This document shows, piece after piece, positions 43,948-52,819 of a DNA stretch of 64,000 nucleotides (its first letter is position 1; every line of letters starts with the position of its first letter). Both the position numbers and the translations under genes were made by a program. The DNA comes from Myroides odoratus DSM 2801 (GTDB lineage Bacteria > Bacteroidota > Bacteroidia > Flavobacteriales > Flavobacteriaceae). The notes beneath the pieces were generated by a model. That model searched no databases. It was not told the DNA's origin and saw only the letters and a list, made by a program, of their open reading frames with translations. Where the stretch lies: NCBI RefSeq assembly GCF_000243275.1, contig NZ_CM001437.1, forward strand, positions 3,780,866-3,844,865, written 5' to 3'.

Positions 43948-44692
43948 ACGTATAAAATTTTCTAGATCTCCTAAAGTTGATTTAAAAACATTAATTGAGT
44001 TGCAGCATTCTCATCTGAAAACTGTGCCTTTCGAAAATTTAGATATTCATTTCAATAATCCAATTGTTTTAAATATTGAACATATATACGATAAAGTAAT
44101 TAATAAAAATAGAGGAGGTTTTTGTTATGAGTTAAATGGATTATTTTATTATTTATTATATCAAATAGGTTTTAAAGTAAAAATGATTTCAGCACAAGTA
44201 TATATGAAAGATGGAATTTATTCTGATGAATTTGATCATATGGGAATCATTGTAGATATTGAGGGAGTATCCTACTTAGTAGATGTCGGCTTTGGGAAAT
44301 TTTCTTTGAGTCCTTTAAAAATTAAAATTGATACAGAAATAAAAGATGAATTAGGTGTTTTTATGTTCAAAAAAGGGGAAGATTATTTTACTATTTGTGA
44401 AGTAGAAAATGGAAAGGTCATACCTCAATACAGATTTAAAGAACAAGAAAGGGCTTTATTGGACTTTGAAAATATGTGCAATTTTCATCAAACTAACCTA
44501 AAATCAAATTTCAAGAAGAAGATAGTGGTATCTATATTAACGGAAACGGGACGAAAAACACTAAATAACAATCAATTTAAATTAACTTCAAATGATCAAG
44601 TCGAAGTAGAGGAATTTGACGAAAAGGATTTTGAAAAAATATTAAAAAAGTATTTTAATATGGAAGTTGAAAAGACTAAAAGTAGAAACTAA
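43925..44692 (+). CDS. nat: Arylamine N-acetyltransferase
   Basis: A 255-residue NAT that transfers acetyl groups from acetyl-CoA to arylamines, hydrazines or arylhydroxylamines. The catalytic triad is complete: Cys67 in NRGGFCYELNGLF, His105 in DEFDHMGIIV and Asp120 in YLVDVGFG. The C-terminal part is of typical length. Its start lies inside the 3' end of a broken oxidoreductase gene; a nitro- or azo-reductase next to NAT would have made a sensible aromatic-amine detoxification pair. Confidence 0.92.
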   Translation: MNIDQYLKRIKFSRSPKVDLKTLIELQHSHLKTVPFENLDIHFNNPIVLNIEHIYDKVINKNRGGFCYELNGLFYYLLYQIGFKVKMISAQVYMKDGIYSDEFDHMGIIVDIEGVSYLVDVGFGKFSLSPLKIKIDTEIKDELGVFMFKKGEDYFTICEVENGKVIPQYRFKEQERALLDFENMCNFHQTNLKSNFKKKIVVSILTETGRKTLNNNQFKLTSNDQVEVEEFDEKDFEKILKKYFNMEVEKTKSRN

Positions 44693-44723
44693 TTTTTTTA
44701 CTTTTATCCGAAAATAAGAGTAG

Positions 44724-44766
44724 AAAGAACCTAGTTACAACTGTAGCTACTAGGTTCTTTTTTTTG
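44724..44766 (+). terminator. Terminator after nat
   Basis: AAAGAACCTAGT (44724-44735) pairs with ACTAGGTTCTTT (44749-44760), followed by a T tract. Confidence 0.8.
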
Positions 44767-44890
44767 TAATTTTAATGAAATACTAGCAGTAATTTTATAT
44801 TACTGTTTTTAGCTACTAAATTTAGACTTTTGTACTATTTTTATTTAAAACTTACCTCAAATTTTATTTAAATAATATATAGCGTAATTA

Positions 44891-45916
44891 TTATTTACAA
44901 AGAACTTCTTTAATTTCATCTAAATAACTATATACAGGAAATGCATCACCCTGATTTGTTAAAACAATAATACAAGTATTGCTATCAAGGTCTCTCCAAA
45001 ATAAATTTTTAAACCCATTGAGTCCTCCTGTATGAAACACAGCCCTTTTTTTATCAACAAACCAGCCAAAGGCGTAGCTACTTTCTGTTCCATCTTTTAA
45101 TAAGGGAAGTTTGTATATAAATAAAGAGTTACTTTTGTTTAATAATTGATTATTTCTTAGGGCTTGATCTAACTTATAAAGATCTTTAGTTGTTGAATAT
45201 ATACCTCCATCACCAGTTGTAGATAAATTATAATCATCCAGTTCTTTTTTATGATTATACCCTATTGCATGATCAGGTAAATAAAGTAATTCATTTGTAA
45301 AAACAAAGGTGTGTTGCATTTGTAGAGGGGTGAAAATTTTTTCTTGTATATAATCGCTATAAGATTGTTTGGAAATTGCTTCAATAATTTCTGATAAAAT
45401 AATATATCCACTATTACTATATTCAAATTGTGTATTTGAAGGAAATTTGAGTCCTGGTTGTTGTTGAACAAATGAAAGAACATCTTCATTATTTAGTCGA
45501 TGAGTGGAGGATGATAAAGTTTGTTCATAATCAGGTATCCCAGAAGTGTGATTTAACAATTGTCGAATTGTTATATTTCTGGCGTAAATAGGTAAATGCT
45601 TAATATACTTACTTGCTTTATCTTCATACGATAACAAACCGTCTTGTTGCATAAGCATGACTCCAATTGCTGTAATAGGTTTGGAAAGTGAGGCTAAATA
45701 GAAGGAAGTATTCTGATCTAAAATAATCTCTTTATCAAAGTTTTTATAACCTAATACGGTATCACAAATAATTTTCCCTTTTTTAGTTATCAGAACAGCT
45801 CCGTTAAGTTTACCTTCTTTATGGAAATTTAAGGTGATTTGTTTTACAGTTTTTGGTGTACATGAAGATAGAAACAGGAGGAATGTATAAATAGCTATTG
45901 TATATGTTTTTGTCAT
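44891..45916 (-). CDS. Serine hydrolase, class C beta-lactamase-like lipoprotein
   Basis: A 341-residue penicillin-recognising serine hydrolase with a lipoprotein signal (YTFLLFLSSCTPK). The active-site motifs are Ser76-x-x-Lys79 (ASLSKPITAI), Tyr166-x-Asn168 (EYSNSGY) and His295-Thr-Gly-Gly (FHTGGLNGF). These belong to the AmpC/PBP4*/esterase superfamily; whether it hydrolyses beta-lactams, esters or D-amino peptides cannot be told. An in-frame TTG at 45934 and ATG at 45928 are alternatives, but the ATG at 45916 gives the best signal peptide. Confidence 0.87.
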   Translation of the reverse strand: MTKTYTIAIYTFLLFLSSCTPKTVKQITLNFHKEGKLNGAVLITKKGKIICDTVLGYKNFDKEIILDQNTSFYLASLSKPITAIGVMLMQQDGLLSYEDKASKYIKHLPIYARNITIRQLLNHTSGIPDYEQTLSSSTHRLNNEDVLSFVQQQPGLKFPSNTQFEYSNSGYIILSEIIEAISKQSYSDYIQEKIFTPLQMQHTFVFTNELLYLPDHAIGYNHKKELDDYNLSTTGDGGIYSTTKDLYKLDQALRNNQLLNKSNSLFIYKLPLLKDGTESSYAFGWFVDKKRAVFHTGGLNGFKNLFWRDLDSNTCIIVLTNQGDAFPVYSYLDEIKEVLCK

Positions 45917-46007
45917 TTCATAGTGCATAATCAATGAAATAAAAATAAGAAATTATCATGAATATTAATATTGTATTGGTATTTTAGATTGATAAAGAAT
46001 TGTTTTT

Positions 46008-46015
46008 TATATCTG
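46008..46015 (+). promoter_or_regulatory. Minus-7-like element abutting the second Crp/Fnr start
   Basis: TATATCTG differs from TAnnTTTG by one base and has TTG 16 nt upstream. It ends seven bases before the ATG at 46023, the same layout (TTTTTTAT, then CTGTCA or TTGTCA) as at the first Crp/Fnr gene. Confidence 0.4.
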
Positions 46016-46022
46016 TCAGCTT

Positions 46023-46598
46023 ATGATTTCTAAACTTATTGATTATATTCAATTATATACACCTTTGACATTGAAAGAACAAGCTTTCTTAAAGGAGGTT
46101 GTTGAGCTTCATTCTTTTACTAAACACGGAATTATATTTCAGGAAGGGGATATTTCAGATGCTATTTATTTTGTATTGAAAGGTTGTGTTCGTTTGTTTT
46201 ATAATGTTGAGGGGGGGGATAAAACTGCTTTCTTTTATACAGAAGGACAGTTTATCTGTGCGGGGGATAGTTATACGTTTAATAGACCTGCGCAAGAAAA
46301 TTATGAAGCATTAGAGCCTACGATTTTAGCTGTTTTTTCAAAAAAGTCAATTGAACAGCTTTTAAAGCAATCTATTATTTTTGAACAAATAGCTCGTATT
46401 GCGGTGGAAAATGAATTATTAACGGCCCAACGTTTGATAGCATCTTTTGTTACAAAGTCTGCAGAGCAAAGATATGTTGATTTGCTAGCTAATCAAGGCG
46501 ATTTGTTTCTTCGTGTGCCTCAACACTATATCGCAACGTATTTAGGTGTTTCTCCTGAAACATTAAGTAGAATTAAACAACGTATAGTTAAAGGGTAA
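46023..46598 (+). CDS. Crp/Fnr-family regulator, copy 2
   Basis: A 191-residue regulator, the same length as the one at 41739, with a cyclic-nucleotide-binding fold (GIIFQEGDISDAIYFVLKGC) and an HTH end (YIATYLGVSPETLSRIKQRI). No ligand-specific residues are obvious. It is 73 bp upstream of an NmrA-like SDR gene, repeating the regulator-plus-reductase arrangement of 41.7-43.4 kb. Confidence 0.88.
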   Translation: MISKLIDYIQLYTPLTLKEQAFLKEVVELHSFTKHGIIFQEGDISDAIYFVLKGCVRLFYNVEGGDKTAFFYTEGQFICAGDSYTFNRPAQENYEALEPTILAVFSKKSIEQLLKQSIIFEQIARIAVENELLTAQRLIASFVTKSAEQRYVDLLANQGDLFLRVPQHYIATYLGVSPETLSRIKQRIVKG

Positions 46599-46671
46599 TT
46601 TCTTGACGATTGTCAAGGGTTTTAGTCTGGTATATACTATAGTTTTGTAGTAGTAGTAATTTGTAAGCGTT

Positions 46672-47535
46672 ATGATAAATCAACAAATAAGAGTGTTAGT
46701 AGCAGGAGCTACGGGATATTTAGGAGGTTATATAGTAAGAGAATTGAAACGAAATGGTTATTGGGTACGTGTCTTAATTCGGTCTGAAAATCAAAAAGAT
46801 AAGGTGCTTTTGGCGGATGAAATTTTGATAGGTGAAATAACTAGACCTGAAACGGTAAAAGGATGTACACTAACTATAGATTGGGTGTTTTCTACTGTGG
46901 GAATTACCAGACAGAAAGAAGGATTGACTTATATGGATGTAGATTATCAGGGGAATATGAACCTTCTTCAAGAAGCAGTAAAGACAAGAGTAAAGCGATT
47001 TTTATATGTTTCCGCCATTCATGGAGATCAATTGAAACATTTAAAAATATTTCAAGCAAAAGAGGGATTTGTGGATCAATTAAAAGCATCTGGATTGGAT
47101 TATCGCATTATTCGCCCTAATGGCTTCTTTTCGGATATGCTTGATTTCTTAACGATGGCTCAATCAGGTCGAGTTTATTTATTTGGTAAAGGAGAGAAGA
47201 AACTTAATCCAATTGATGGTGAAGACTTAGCGCAGTTCTGTGTTGAACAAATGCAAGGAACCGATAAAGAATGTGCAGTAGGAGGTCCCGATATTTTAAG
47301 TCAAAAAGAATTAGCGCAATTAGCACTAGATACTTTAGGAAAAAAAAGAAAAATTACTTGTTTGCCTGATTTTTTGCGTGTTCTTATTATAAAAGGGCTT
47401 CGTTTGTTTACAACATCAAAAACATATGGTCCTTATGAATTTTTCTTAACTGCAATGGCAAAGGATAATGTTGCTCAAAAATATGGAACAAAACACTTGA
47501 AAGACTTTTTTAAAGAGAAAACACAAGGCCTGTAA
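46672..47535 (+). CDS. NmrA/NDUFA9-like atypical SDR
   Basis: A 287-residue NAD(P)-binding protein. VLVAGATGYLGGYIVRELKR is the dinucleotide loop, FVDQLKASGLDYRIIRPNGF is the atypical-SDR central region, and there is no Tyr-x3-Lys pair, so it may sense redox state rather than catalyse. The C-terminus is long and basic. It is probably co-transcribed with the Crp/Fnr gene upstream. Confidence 0.85.
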   Translation: MINQQIRVLVAGATGYLGGYIVRELKRNGYWVRVLIRSENQKDKVLLADEILIGEITRPETVKGCTLTIDWVFSTVGITRQKEGLTYMDVDYQGNMNLLQEAVKTRVKRFLYVSAIHGDQLKHLKIFQAKEGFVDQLKASGLDYRIIRPNGFFSDMLDFLTMAQSGRVYLFGKGEKKLNPIDGEDLAQFCVEQMQGTDKECAVGGPDILSQKELAQLALDTLGKKRKITCLPDFLRVLIIKGLRLFTTSKTYGPYEFFLTAMAKDNVAQKYGTKHLKDFFKEKTQGL

Positions 47536-47688
47536 GGGCAATAAAAGAGTTTTATATTGAACTGCGATTTTACTTAGTTAAAAAACACAATAATATTTTA
47601 AACAAGCTACTTTTGCTTAAAAGTTTATTCTAGACACTAGATAGATACTGTTTTATAGAGATTAGAGGATATTAGAAGAATCAGTTTT

Positions 47689-47830
47689 TTAGTATAATGC
47701 CTTTTCATAACAGTTAAACACTCCTTTTCTGAATTGTACTGTACCTGCTAAGGTGTATCCCTTCTTTAGATAGACTGCATTTGCAGTATTGTTTAGCGAG
47801 TACGCATCAAAGCGAATAGAGGCGTACTTA
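47689..47830 (-). pseudogene. GNAT acetyltransferase remnant
   Basis: The minus-strand frame reads SIRFDAYSLNNTANAVYLKK, then GYTLAGTVQFRKGVFNCYEK and a stop. This is the C-terminal acetyl-CoA half of a GNAT protein. Upstream the frame is broken by stops (about 47850), and the N-terminal half is not recognisable. Confidence 0.6.
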
Positions 47831-47884
47831 TTTGTCTTAGAATATTCTTATGCATATTGTATCATTTGTCTTGATATACTTTGC

Positions 47885-48067
47885 ATTAGATTCTGCTTAT
47901 GAGTACGCTTTAGTAGCAGGGAAGAACTTTGATTATTTATGGATTTGATCCAGAGAAAAAGCATACCTGAAGATATTAAGCAACAATACTTGACACTAGC
48001 TAAAGAAATTGATTATGGTGTATCTTATTTGATTTGGAGTGATATGACAAGGAAGAAACCTTCGTAG
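47885..48067 (+). pseudogene. Remnant of an unidentified protein
   Basis: Two frames in sequence, YEYALVAGKNFDYLWI and, after a shift near 47945, EDIKQQYLTLAKEIDYGVSY followed by LIWSDMTRKKPS, look like the end of one protein with good codon texture. An ATG at 47939 could start a 42-residue peptide. No family is recognised. Confidence 0.35.
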
Positions 48068-48100
48068 TAAAGGTTAAATAAAAATAAGGAAAATGATAAA

Positions 48101-49234
48101 TTAAAAGAGTAAATAACCCAGTAAAGCTCCTAATAAAACAATAAAAGCACTATTTACTTTTTTAAATTTAAAAACGAGTATGCCACTAAGTAGGGTAATA
48201 ACAAGGGTTTGCCAGTTCAGCAATACATCTCGTGTCATCGTTATACAAACAGCGACAATCAAGGAGACAGAGGCAACATTCACTGCGTCTAAAAAGGCAG
48301 ATAATCCTTTTGAGTTGCGAAGTTTTTTCATCAAAGGGTTTAGTAAGGCTACTAGAATAAAGGATGGTAAAAAAATTGCAATGGTTGATAGAATTGCTCC
48401 AGATATACCATTAATTTGAAAACCAATAAAAGTGACAGAAGAGAAAACAGGTCCTGGTGTGAATTGCCCCACAGCAATAGCATCTATAAGTTGTTCTTTG
48501 GTAAGTAAACCTGTTTGCACGAGTTCTGTATCTAAAAAAGCAAATAATACATAGCCACTACCATACAGTATAGCCCCTATTTTAAGAAAAATCCAAAACA
48601 GCTGCATATTGGTATTGGTGAAAAGAGTATTTTGTATACTAAGCAAGAAGGGTAATGGAAGAAAACTCTGTAAGGTATTTCGCTTTGTAGTATTAATATA
48701 AAACAACACATAAGCAAAGATACCAGCCCCAAACATTAAAATGATTTCATTAGTCCCAAATAAAGAAGCCACTAAGACAATAAATCCTATAAAGCCTAAG
48801 GACAAGGATTTAATAGATTTTTTGGCTAGTGGAAATACAGCTCCAAGGATAATAGCAATAATGGCAGGTTTAATTCCATAGATAAAGGGTTGAACTTGTG
48901 GTAATTCTCCATAATTTTTATAAAAATAAGCCAATACACCTGTAAGTAAAACAGCAGGAAGAATAAAACAAAGTCCTGCAATTATAAGACCTTTCCAACC
49001 TGCTTTATCATAACCAATGTGAATAGCCATTTCGGTACTGTTAGGACCAGGAATTAAATTAGTAGCACCAAGCAGGTCTAAAAAGTGTTGTTCATCCATC
49101 CATTTTCTTTTTACAACTACTTCTTCTCTCATCATTGCAATATGAGCCGCAGGACCTCCAAAACCTATAACCCCAAGTTTAGTAAAGAGTTTCGCTATTT
49201 CTTTGAGACTTACTTCACCTTGTTTGGTATACAT
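48101..49234 (-). CDS. chrA: Chromate transporter (CHR family, two-domain)
   Basis: A 377-residue membrane protein with two CHR repeats. The first carries GVIGFGGPAAHIAMMREEVV and LGATNLIPGPNSTEMAIHIG, the second FAFLDTELVQTG and AIAVGQFTPGPVFSSVTFIG; these are the hallmark motifs of ChrA. Proteins of this kind export chromate, though many homologues have not been tested. It is slightly shorter than Pseudomonas ChrA, as is usual for Bacteroidota. It appears to be a stand-alone gene. Confidence 0.88.
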   Translation of the reverse strand: MYTKQGEVSLKEIAKLFTKLGVIGFGGPAAHIAMMREEVVVKRKWMDEQHFLDLLGATNLIPGPNSTEMAIHIGYDKAGWKGLIIAGLCFILPAVLLTGVLAYFYKNYGELPQVQPFIYGIKPAIIAIILGAVFPLAKKSIKSLSLGFIGFIVLVASLFGTNEIILMFGAGIFAYVLFYINTTKRNTLQSFLPLPFLLSIQNTLFTNTNMQLFWIFLKIGAILYGSGYVLFAFLDTELVQTGLLTKEQLIDAIAVGQFTPGPVFSSVTFIGFQINGISGAILSTIAIFLPSFILVALLNPLMKKLRNSKGLSAFLDAVNVASVSLIVAVCITMTRDVLLNWQTLVITLLSGILVFKFKKVNSAFIVLLGALLGYLLF

Positions 49235-49311
49235 TCTTAAGAATTTTTAATCATCCAAATATGTCACAATTAGAACTTAAAATAAGGTGAATTTGAAAAA
49301 AGAATGGTACT

Positions 49312-50109
49312 TTAAATTTCCCGAAATGCTTTAGGAGTAATACCCATATAGCGCTTGAAGTATTTTATAAAGTAAGAAGAGTCACTAAAGTTTAGGTTGT
49401 AAGCAATTTCACTAACACTGTTGTCAGAGTATAGTAATTGTCTTTTTGCTTCATCAATAATATGTTCTGCTAATATTTCGGATGCTGACTGTTGGAGTGT
49501 TTTGCGACAGATGGCATTTAGCTTTTGTGGTGAAATTTTTAATCTTTGAGCATAATAGGCAACACTATTATGTAAGTTATCTGTTTGCTTTAAAAAATCC
49601 TGAAACAAGGTGATCGTATCGCTTTTATTTACAGAAGTAGAAAAAGGAGTAGACCTTGCTATTATCTTAGCCAATAACGCTTTTAGTAGACCTTCTGTTA
49701 CCGTAAAATCCTTCTCTGATACAAGTAATTGAAATAATGCATCAATATTTTGGGGCTCATTTATTTTTAAGCAAGTAAAATGACTTAATTGGGATAACAG
49801 ATCTCTTAGCTTATAATCTAATGAGGCTTGTAAGAATTCTTTTTTTAATAGAACTACAAAACCTTTAGGTTTACTTGTAATATCCCAAAAATGAACTTGC
49901 TCCTTTTGTATAAAAAAAGCTGTAGGAGTAGTTATCGAAAATACAGTTTGATCAATGGTATGAAAACCTGTTCCCTCGCTTAAATAAATAATTTCGAAGT
50001 AATTATTGTGTTTATGAGGATTTGTTTTGCGAATTTCTTGTCTAAAAGGAGCAACTTTTATTAGTGTTTTTGTCTCAATTTTATTTTTTACTGCAATAGA
50101 TTTATTCAA
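49312..50109 (-). CDS. AraC-family regulator with cupin domain
   Basis: A 265-residue regulator. Residues 25-110 form a cupin-type sensory fold (HKHNNYFEIIYLSEGTGFHT) and residues 165-265 the double HTH (YAQRLKISPQKLNAICRKTL, then EIAYNLNFSDSSYFIKYFKR). It starts at a TTG at 50109 with no better ATG nearby. It probably regulates the SDR gene upstream or the chromate transporter downstream; no operator is evident. Confidence 0.86.
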   Translation of the reverse strand: MNKSIAVKNKIETKTLIKVAPFRQEIRKTNPHKHNNYFEIIYLSEGTGFHTIDQTVFSITTPTAFFIQKEQVHFWDITSKPKGFVVLLKKEFLQASLDYKLRDLLSQLSHFTCLKINEPQNIDALFQLLVSEKDFTVTEGLLKALLAKIIARSTPFSTSVNKSDTITLFQDFLKQTDNLHNSVAYYAQRLKISPQKLNAICRKTLQQSASEILAEHIIDEAKRQLLYSDNSVSEIAYNLNFSDSSYFIKYFKRYMGITPKAFREI

Positions 50110-50225
50110 GATAGTTTAGTTAAAATAAATAACAGTAAAATTAACTATAAAACGATAATCAAGAGTTAGTTAAATGTAAATAAAAGGTGCTTATGTTAAA
50201 AACGAAGCACCTTTATTACTATTCT

Positions 50226-50981
50226 TTATCTTGTTGTATATCCACCATTGGCAAATATGGTTTGTCCTGTAATCCACCAACCATCAGTAACCAAAAATTC
50301 TACAAGGGAAGCAATGTCTTCTATTTGGGTTAATCCTCCTAAAGCAGATGCAGATTTGTGATAAGCAACAGCATCTTCTGTTTCTTGACCATAAAAAAAT
50401 GGAGTATCCATCGGTCCAGGAGCTACACCTGTTACAGAAATACCTTTTGATCCAAATTCTTTTGAAGCCATTCTTGTAAAATGTTCAACAGGTGCTTTTG
50501 CTCCTGCATAAGTAGAATACAATCCTGTATAGGCAGCCAAGAGAGAGGTTACTATTGAACAAATTTTACCGTTGTTGTTTAAATGTTTTCCAGCTTCTTG
50601 TATAAAAAAGTAAGCTACTTTAGAATTGATATCAAACATGGTGTCATACTCTTTTTCCGTTGTTTCCAAAAACGGTTTCTTTAGTACCATACCAACTGTA
50701 TTTATTGCGATATCTATACTTCCAAAACGATTTTTTGTTTCTTGAAAAAAGGTAGCTATATTTTCCACTTTAGTTAAATCTGCTTGAAATAAAAAAGCTT
50801 CACCTCCAAGTTTATTAATTTCCGTAAGTGTTTTTTCTGCTTCTATTTTACTACTATCACTATTGTAATGAATTGCTATTTTAGCACCTTTTGAAGCTAA
50901 ATTTCTACTTAATAAACCGCCAAGATTTTTAGCTCCACCAGTAATTAATATTACTTTTCCTTTTAAATTATTATTAGTCAT
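50226..50981 (-). CDS. SDR-family oxidoreductase
   Basis: A 251-residue classical SDR. The cofactor loop is TGGAKNLGGLLSRNL, the INTVGMV turn replaces the usual NNAG, and the active site is Tyr-x3-Lys in YSTYAGAKAPVEHF. The C-terminus QTIFANGGYTTR is typical. Substrate is unknown. It lies between two AraC-type regulator genes on the same strand. Confidence 0.87.
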   Translation of the reverse strand: MTNNNLKGKVILITGGAKNLGGLLSRNLASKGAKIAIHYNSDSSKIEAEKTLTEINKLGGEAFLFQADLTKVENIATFFQETKNRFGSIDIAINTVGMVLKKPFLETTEKEYDTMFDINSKVAYFFIQEAGKHLNNNGKICSIVTSLLAAYTGLYSTYAGAKAPVEHFTRMASKEFGSKGISVTGVAPGPMDTPFFYGQETEDAVAYHKSASALGGLTQIEDIASLVEFLVTDGWWITGQTIFANGGYTTR

Positions 50982-51073
50982 TTTTAATTGATTTTAAATG
51001 TTTTACAATTGATTCTGTAAATATGATAATAACTAAAAATAGTAATATGGTGAACTTTTAGGGAATTGTATTT

Positions 51074-51448
51074 TTATGAGTTTTCTTTTCTATAATTACC
51101 TGGGGTTATTCCTATAAATTTCTTAAAAAATTTAGAGAAATTTGAAGGGTCATAAGTTAAAATACGCGCAATTTCTGCAATGGAATAGTTTGTATTTATA
51201 AGCATTTCTTTTGCTCTATCAATTATCTTTAGATCATAAAAGTGACAAGGGTAATTGCCTGTTTCTCTGTGTATAGTATCAGTTAGATGTGCATGTGAGA
51301 TAGCTAAATCATCTGCTATTTGATTGATTTCCTTAAAATTAGCAACGGTACCAGTAACGACCTCGTCAATATGTTTATCTAAGTAATCAAAATAGTTTTT
51401 TTTGATTTCATTTCCTCGTTTAGATATTTCTGTATTAATCTTAGTCAT
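51074..51448 (-). CDS. Short AraC-type DNA-binding protein
   Basis: A 124-residue protein that is essentially an AraC HTH domain: HAHLTDTIHRETGNYPCHFY, IAEIARILTYDPSNFSKFFK and a closing GITPGNYRKE. There is no sensory domain, so it may act constitutively or by its own level. It is upstream of the SDR gene and likely regulates it. Confidence 0.82.
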   Translation of the reverse strand: MTKINTEISKRGNEIKKNYFDYLDKHIDEVVTGTVANFKEINQIADDLAISHAHLTDTIHRETGNYPCHFYDLKIIDRAKEMLINTNYSIAEIARILTYDPSNFSKFFKKFIGITPGNYRKENS

Positions 51449-51595
51449 GTGTTATTAAACTTTAGAATATAAAGTTACTATGTTTTTTAGTTGGTTACGA
51501 TAAAATAAACATCTTTGTTGATATGTATCAACTAGAATTAACACTATAAAAAACAGATGCTATAAAATCATAGTATCTATTTACAAAACCTATTT

Positions 51596-51762
51596 TACAG
51601 CTGTAGCTTCAAGCTCTACTACTAGATTTTCAAATAATCCTTTTACCTCAAGTACTGTAGTGGCTTGTTCAATTTTATGTTTAGTTAGCCACTCTTTTAA
51701 AATAGGAAAATCAGTGGTAGAAGTTGTATAGATATTTAATCTAACAATGCCTTCAAACAAGC
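51596..51762 (-). pseudogene. RidA/YjgF C-terminal remnant
   Basis: The minus-strand frame reads EGIVRLNIYTTSTTDFPILK, then EQATTVLEVKGLFENLVVEL and EATAVK before a stop at 51596. This is the end of a RidA-type imine deaminase (normally vRLniYTT...vEieA.Av); the N-terminal half is gone. Confidence 0.6.
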
Positions 51763-51797
51763 AGTTGATCTATATCACAAATTTAAAGTGAGCTAAA

Positions 51798-52364
51798 TCA
51801 CTTTAAATCCAATCGACTTAATGTTTCTCTTGAAACTCCAAGATAGGCGGCTAATAGAGATTTAGGCACACGTTGCATAATACCTGGAAAACGTTCTTGA
51901 GGTTCAAAGAATCGTTCTGTAGTATTGTTTTTCACCATAGATAAAATACGCTGTTGAGCTGCAATAAATTCTTTATGAGTCTTGTCTAAAAAGAACTCAT
52001 TTAGTTTAGGCAGTTCTTTTCTTAGTCTATTGTATCCTTGTAAATCTAGAGCATATACCTGTGTATCTTCAACACACTCTAGACTCATACTAGCTCAAGA
52101 CTGAGTATAAAATGCTTTTAGATCTGCTTCCCACCAACCCTGAATAGCAAAGTCAACGATATGCTCTTTGGCATTATCATCAGTATAAACAAGCTTTAAT
52201 AGACCTTTATCTATAAAGAACAAATAGGGGACAGGCTCTCCTTCTTGAATTAAAAACTGATGTTTCTTATATTTTTTAAACACAAAACAAGGCAAGATAA
52301 AATCAAACTCCTTATCTGTTAGGAAGATTACTTGCTCTATTTGTGTTCTAAGGAGATTATTCAT
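51798..52364 (-). pseudogene. Crp/Fnr-family regulator with a nonsense codon
   Basis: The frame from ATG 52364 encodes a cyclic-nucleotide-type domain (KKHQFLIQEGEPVPYLFFID) up to FYTQS, meets a TGA at 52092-52094, and continues in the same frame through ASMSLECVEDTQVYALDLQG to the HTH (SLLAAYLGVSRETLSRLDLK). The gene would be 188 residues with one stop removed. Internal ATG 52088 could still give a 96-residue DNA-binding fragment. It is not followed by an SDR gene, unlike the two intact Crp/Fnr genes. Confidence 0.75.
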
Positions 52365-52408
52365 AGGGTTTACTAAGTATTATAAGTTACAAAGGAAAGT
52401 ATTAAAAA

Positions 52409-52512
52409 TAAACTCTTTAGAAGCTTATACAGGATATAAATTATTTGATCGTGCAACAAGAAAAATGGTACCTACAGAAAAATGGAAAATATTGTATAAT
52501 TTTATCCAATAT
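52409..52512 (+). pseudogene. LysR-regulator fragment
   Basis: The frame reads NSLEAYTGYKLFDRATRKMV followed by PTEKWKILYNFI, nearly identical to residues 38-75 of the LysR protein at 15205 (SLEAYTGYKLFDRSARKMVP). About 100 bp survive, with changes such as Gly to Trp. It sits directly left of the first 111-bp repeat. Confidence 0.75.
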
Positions 52513-52530
52513 TAGAGGCTATTTATCAAT

Positions 52531-52641
52531 ACAATAATTCAGATCCTAGCATTCATAGGGGGTTAAGTCTTTTTTTTGTGTTTTTGTACAACACTTTTTT
52601 TAAAGTATTTCAAACGAAAATCAACTGTGTTTTTTTAACAG
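52531..52641. repeat. 111-bp direct repeat, copy A (right of LysR fragment)
   Basis: It is colinear without net gaps with 54741-54851 (offset exactly 2210). The best-conserved blocks are GATCCTAGCATTCATA, TTTTTGTACAACACTTTTTT and AAAATCAACTG. The pair brackets the hipBST module. Confidence 0.8.
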
Positions 52642-52819
52642 TTTAAAGAGAAAGTATTGTTGTTTTGGTTGAATAATTCACAATAAAAAGGGAAGTGAAT
52701 TTTTCGATTTGGACAGGTTATTTTCGATTTCAATTTCCACAAGAATATTTTTTGTCTTGAGATAAATGAGCGTTGTATATTTTTATTTTCTAGTATTTTC
52801 TTCCTGATTAACCTTTTCT

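Noticed and set aside
52092..52094. TGA as selenocysteine or programmed readthrough in the Crp/Fnr gene
   Set aside because: No SECIS-like stem or sel genes are visible and family members have no Sec; a nonsense mutation is simpler.
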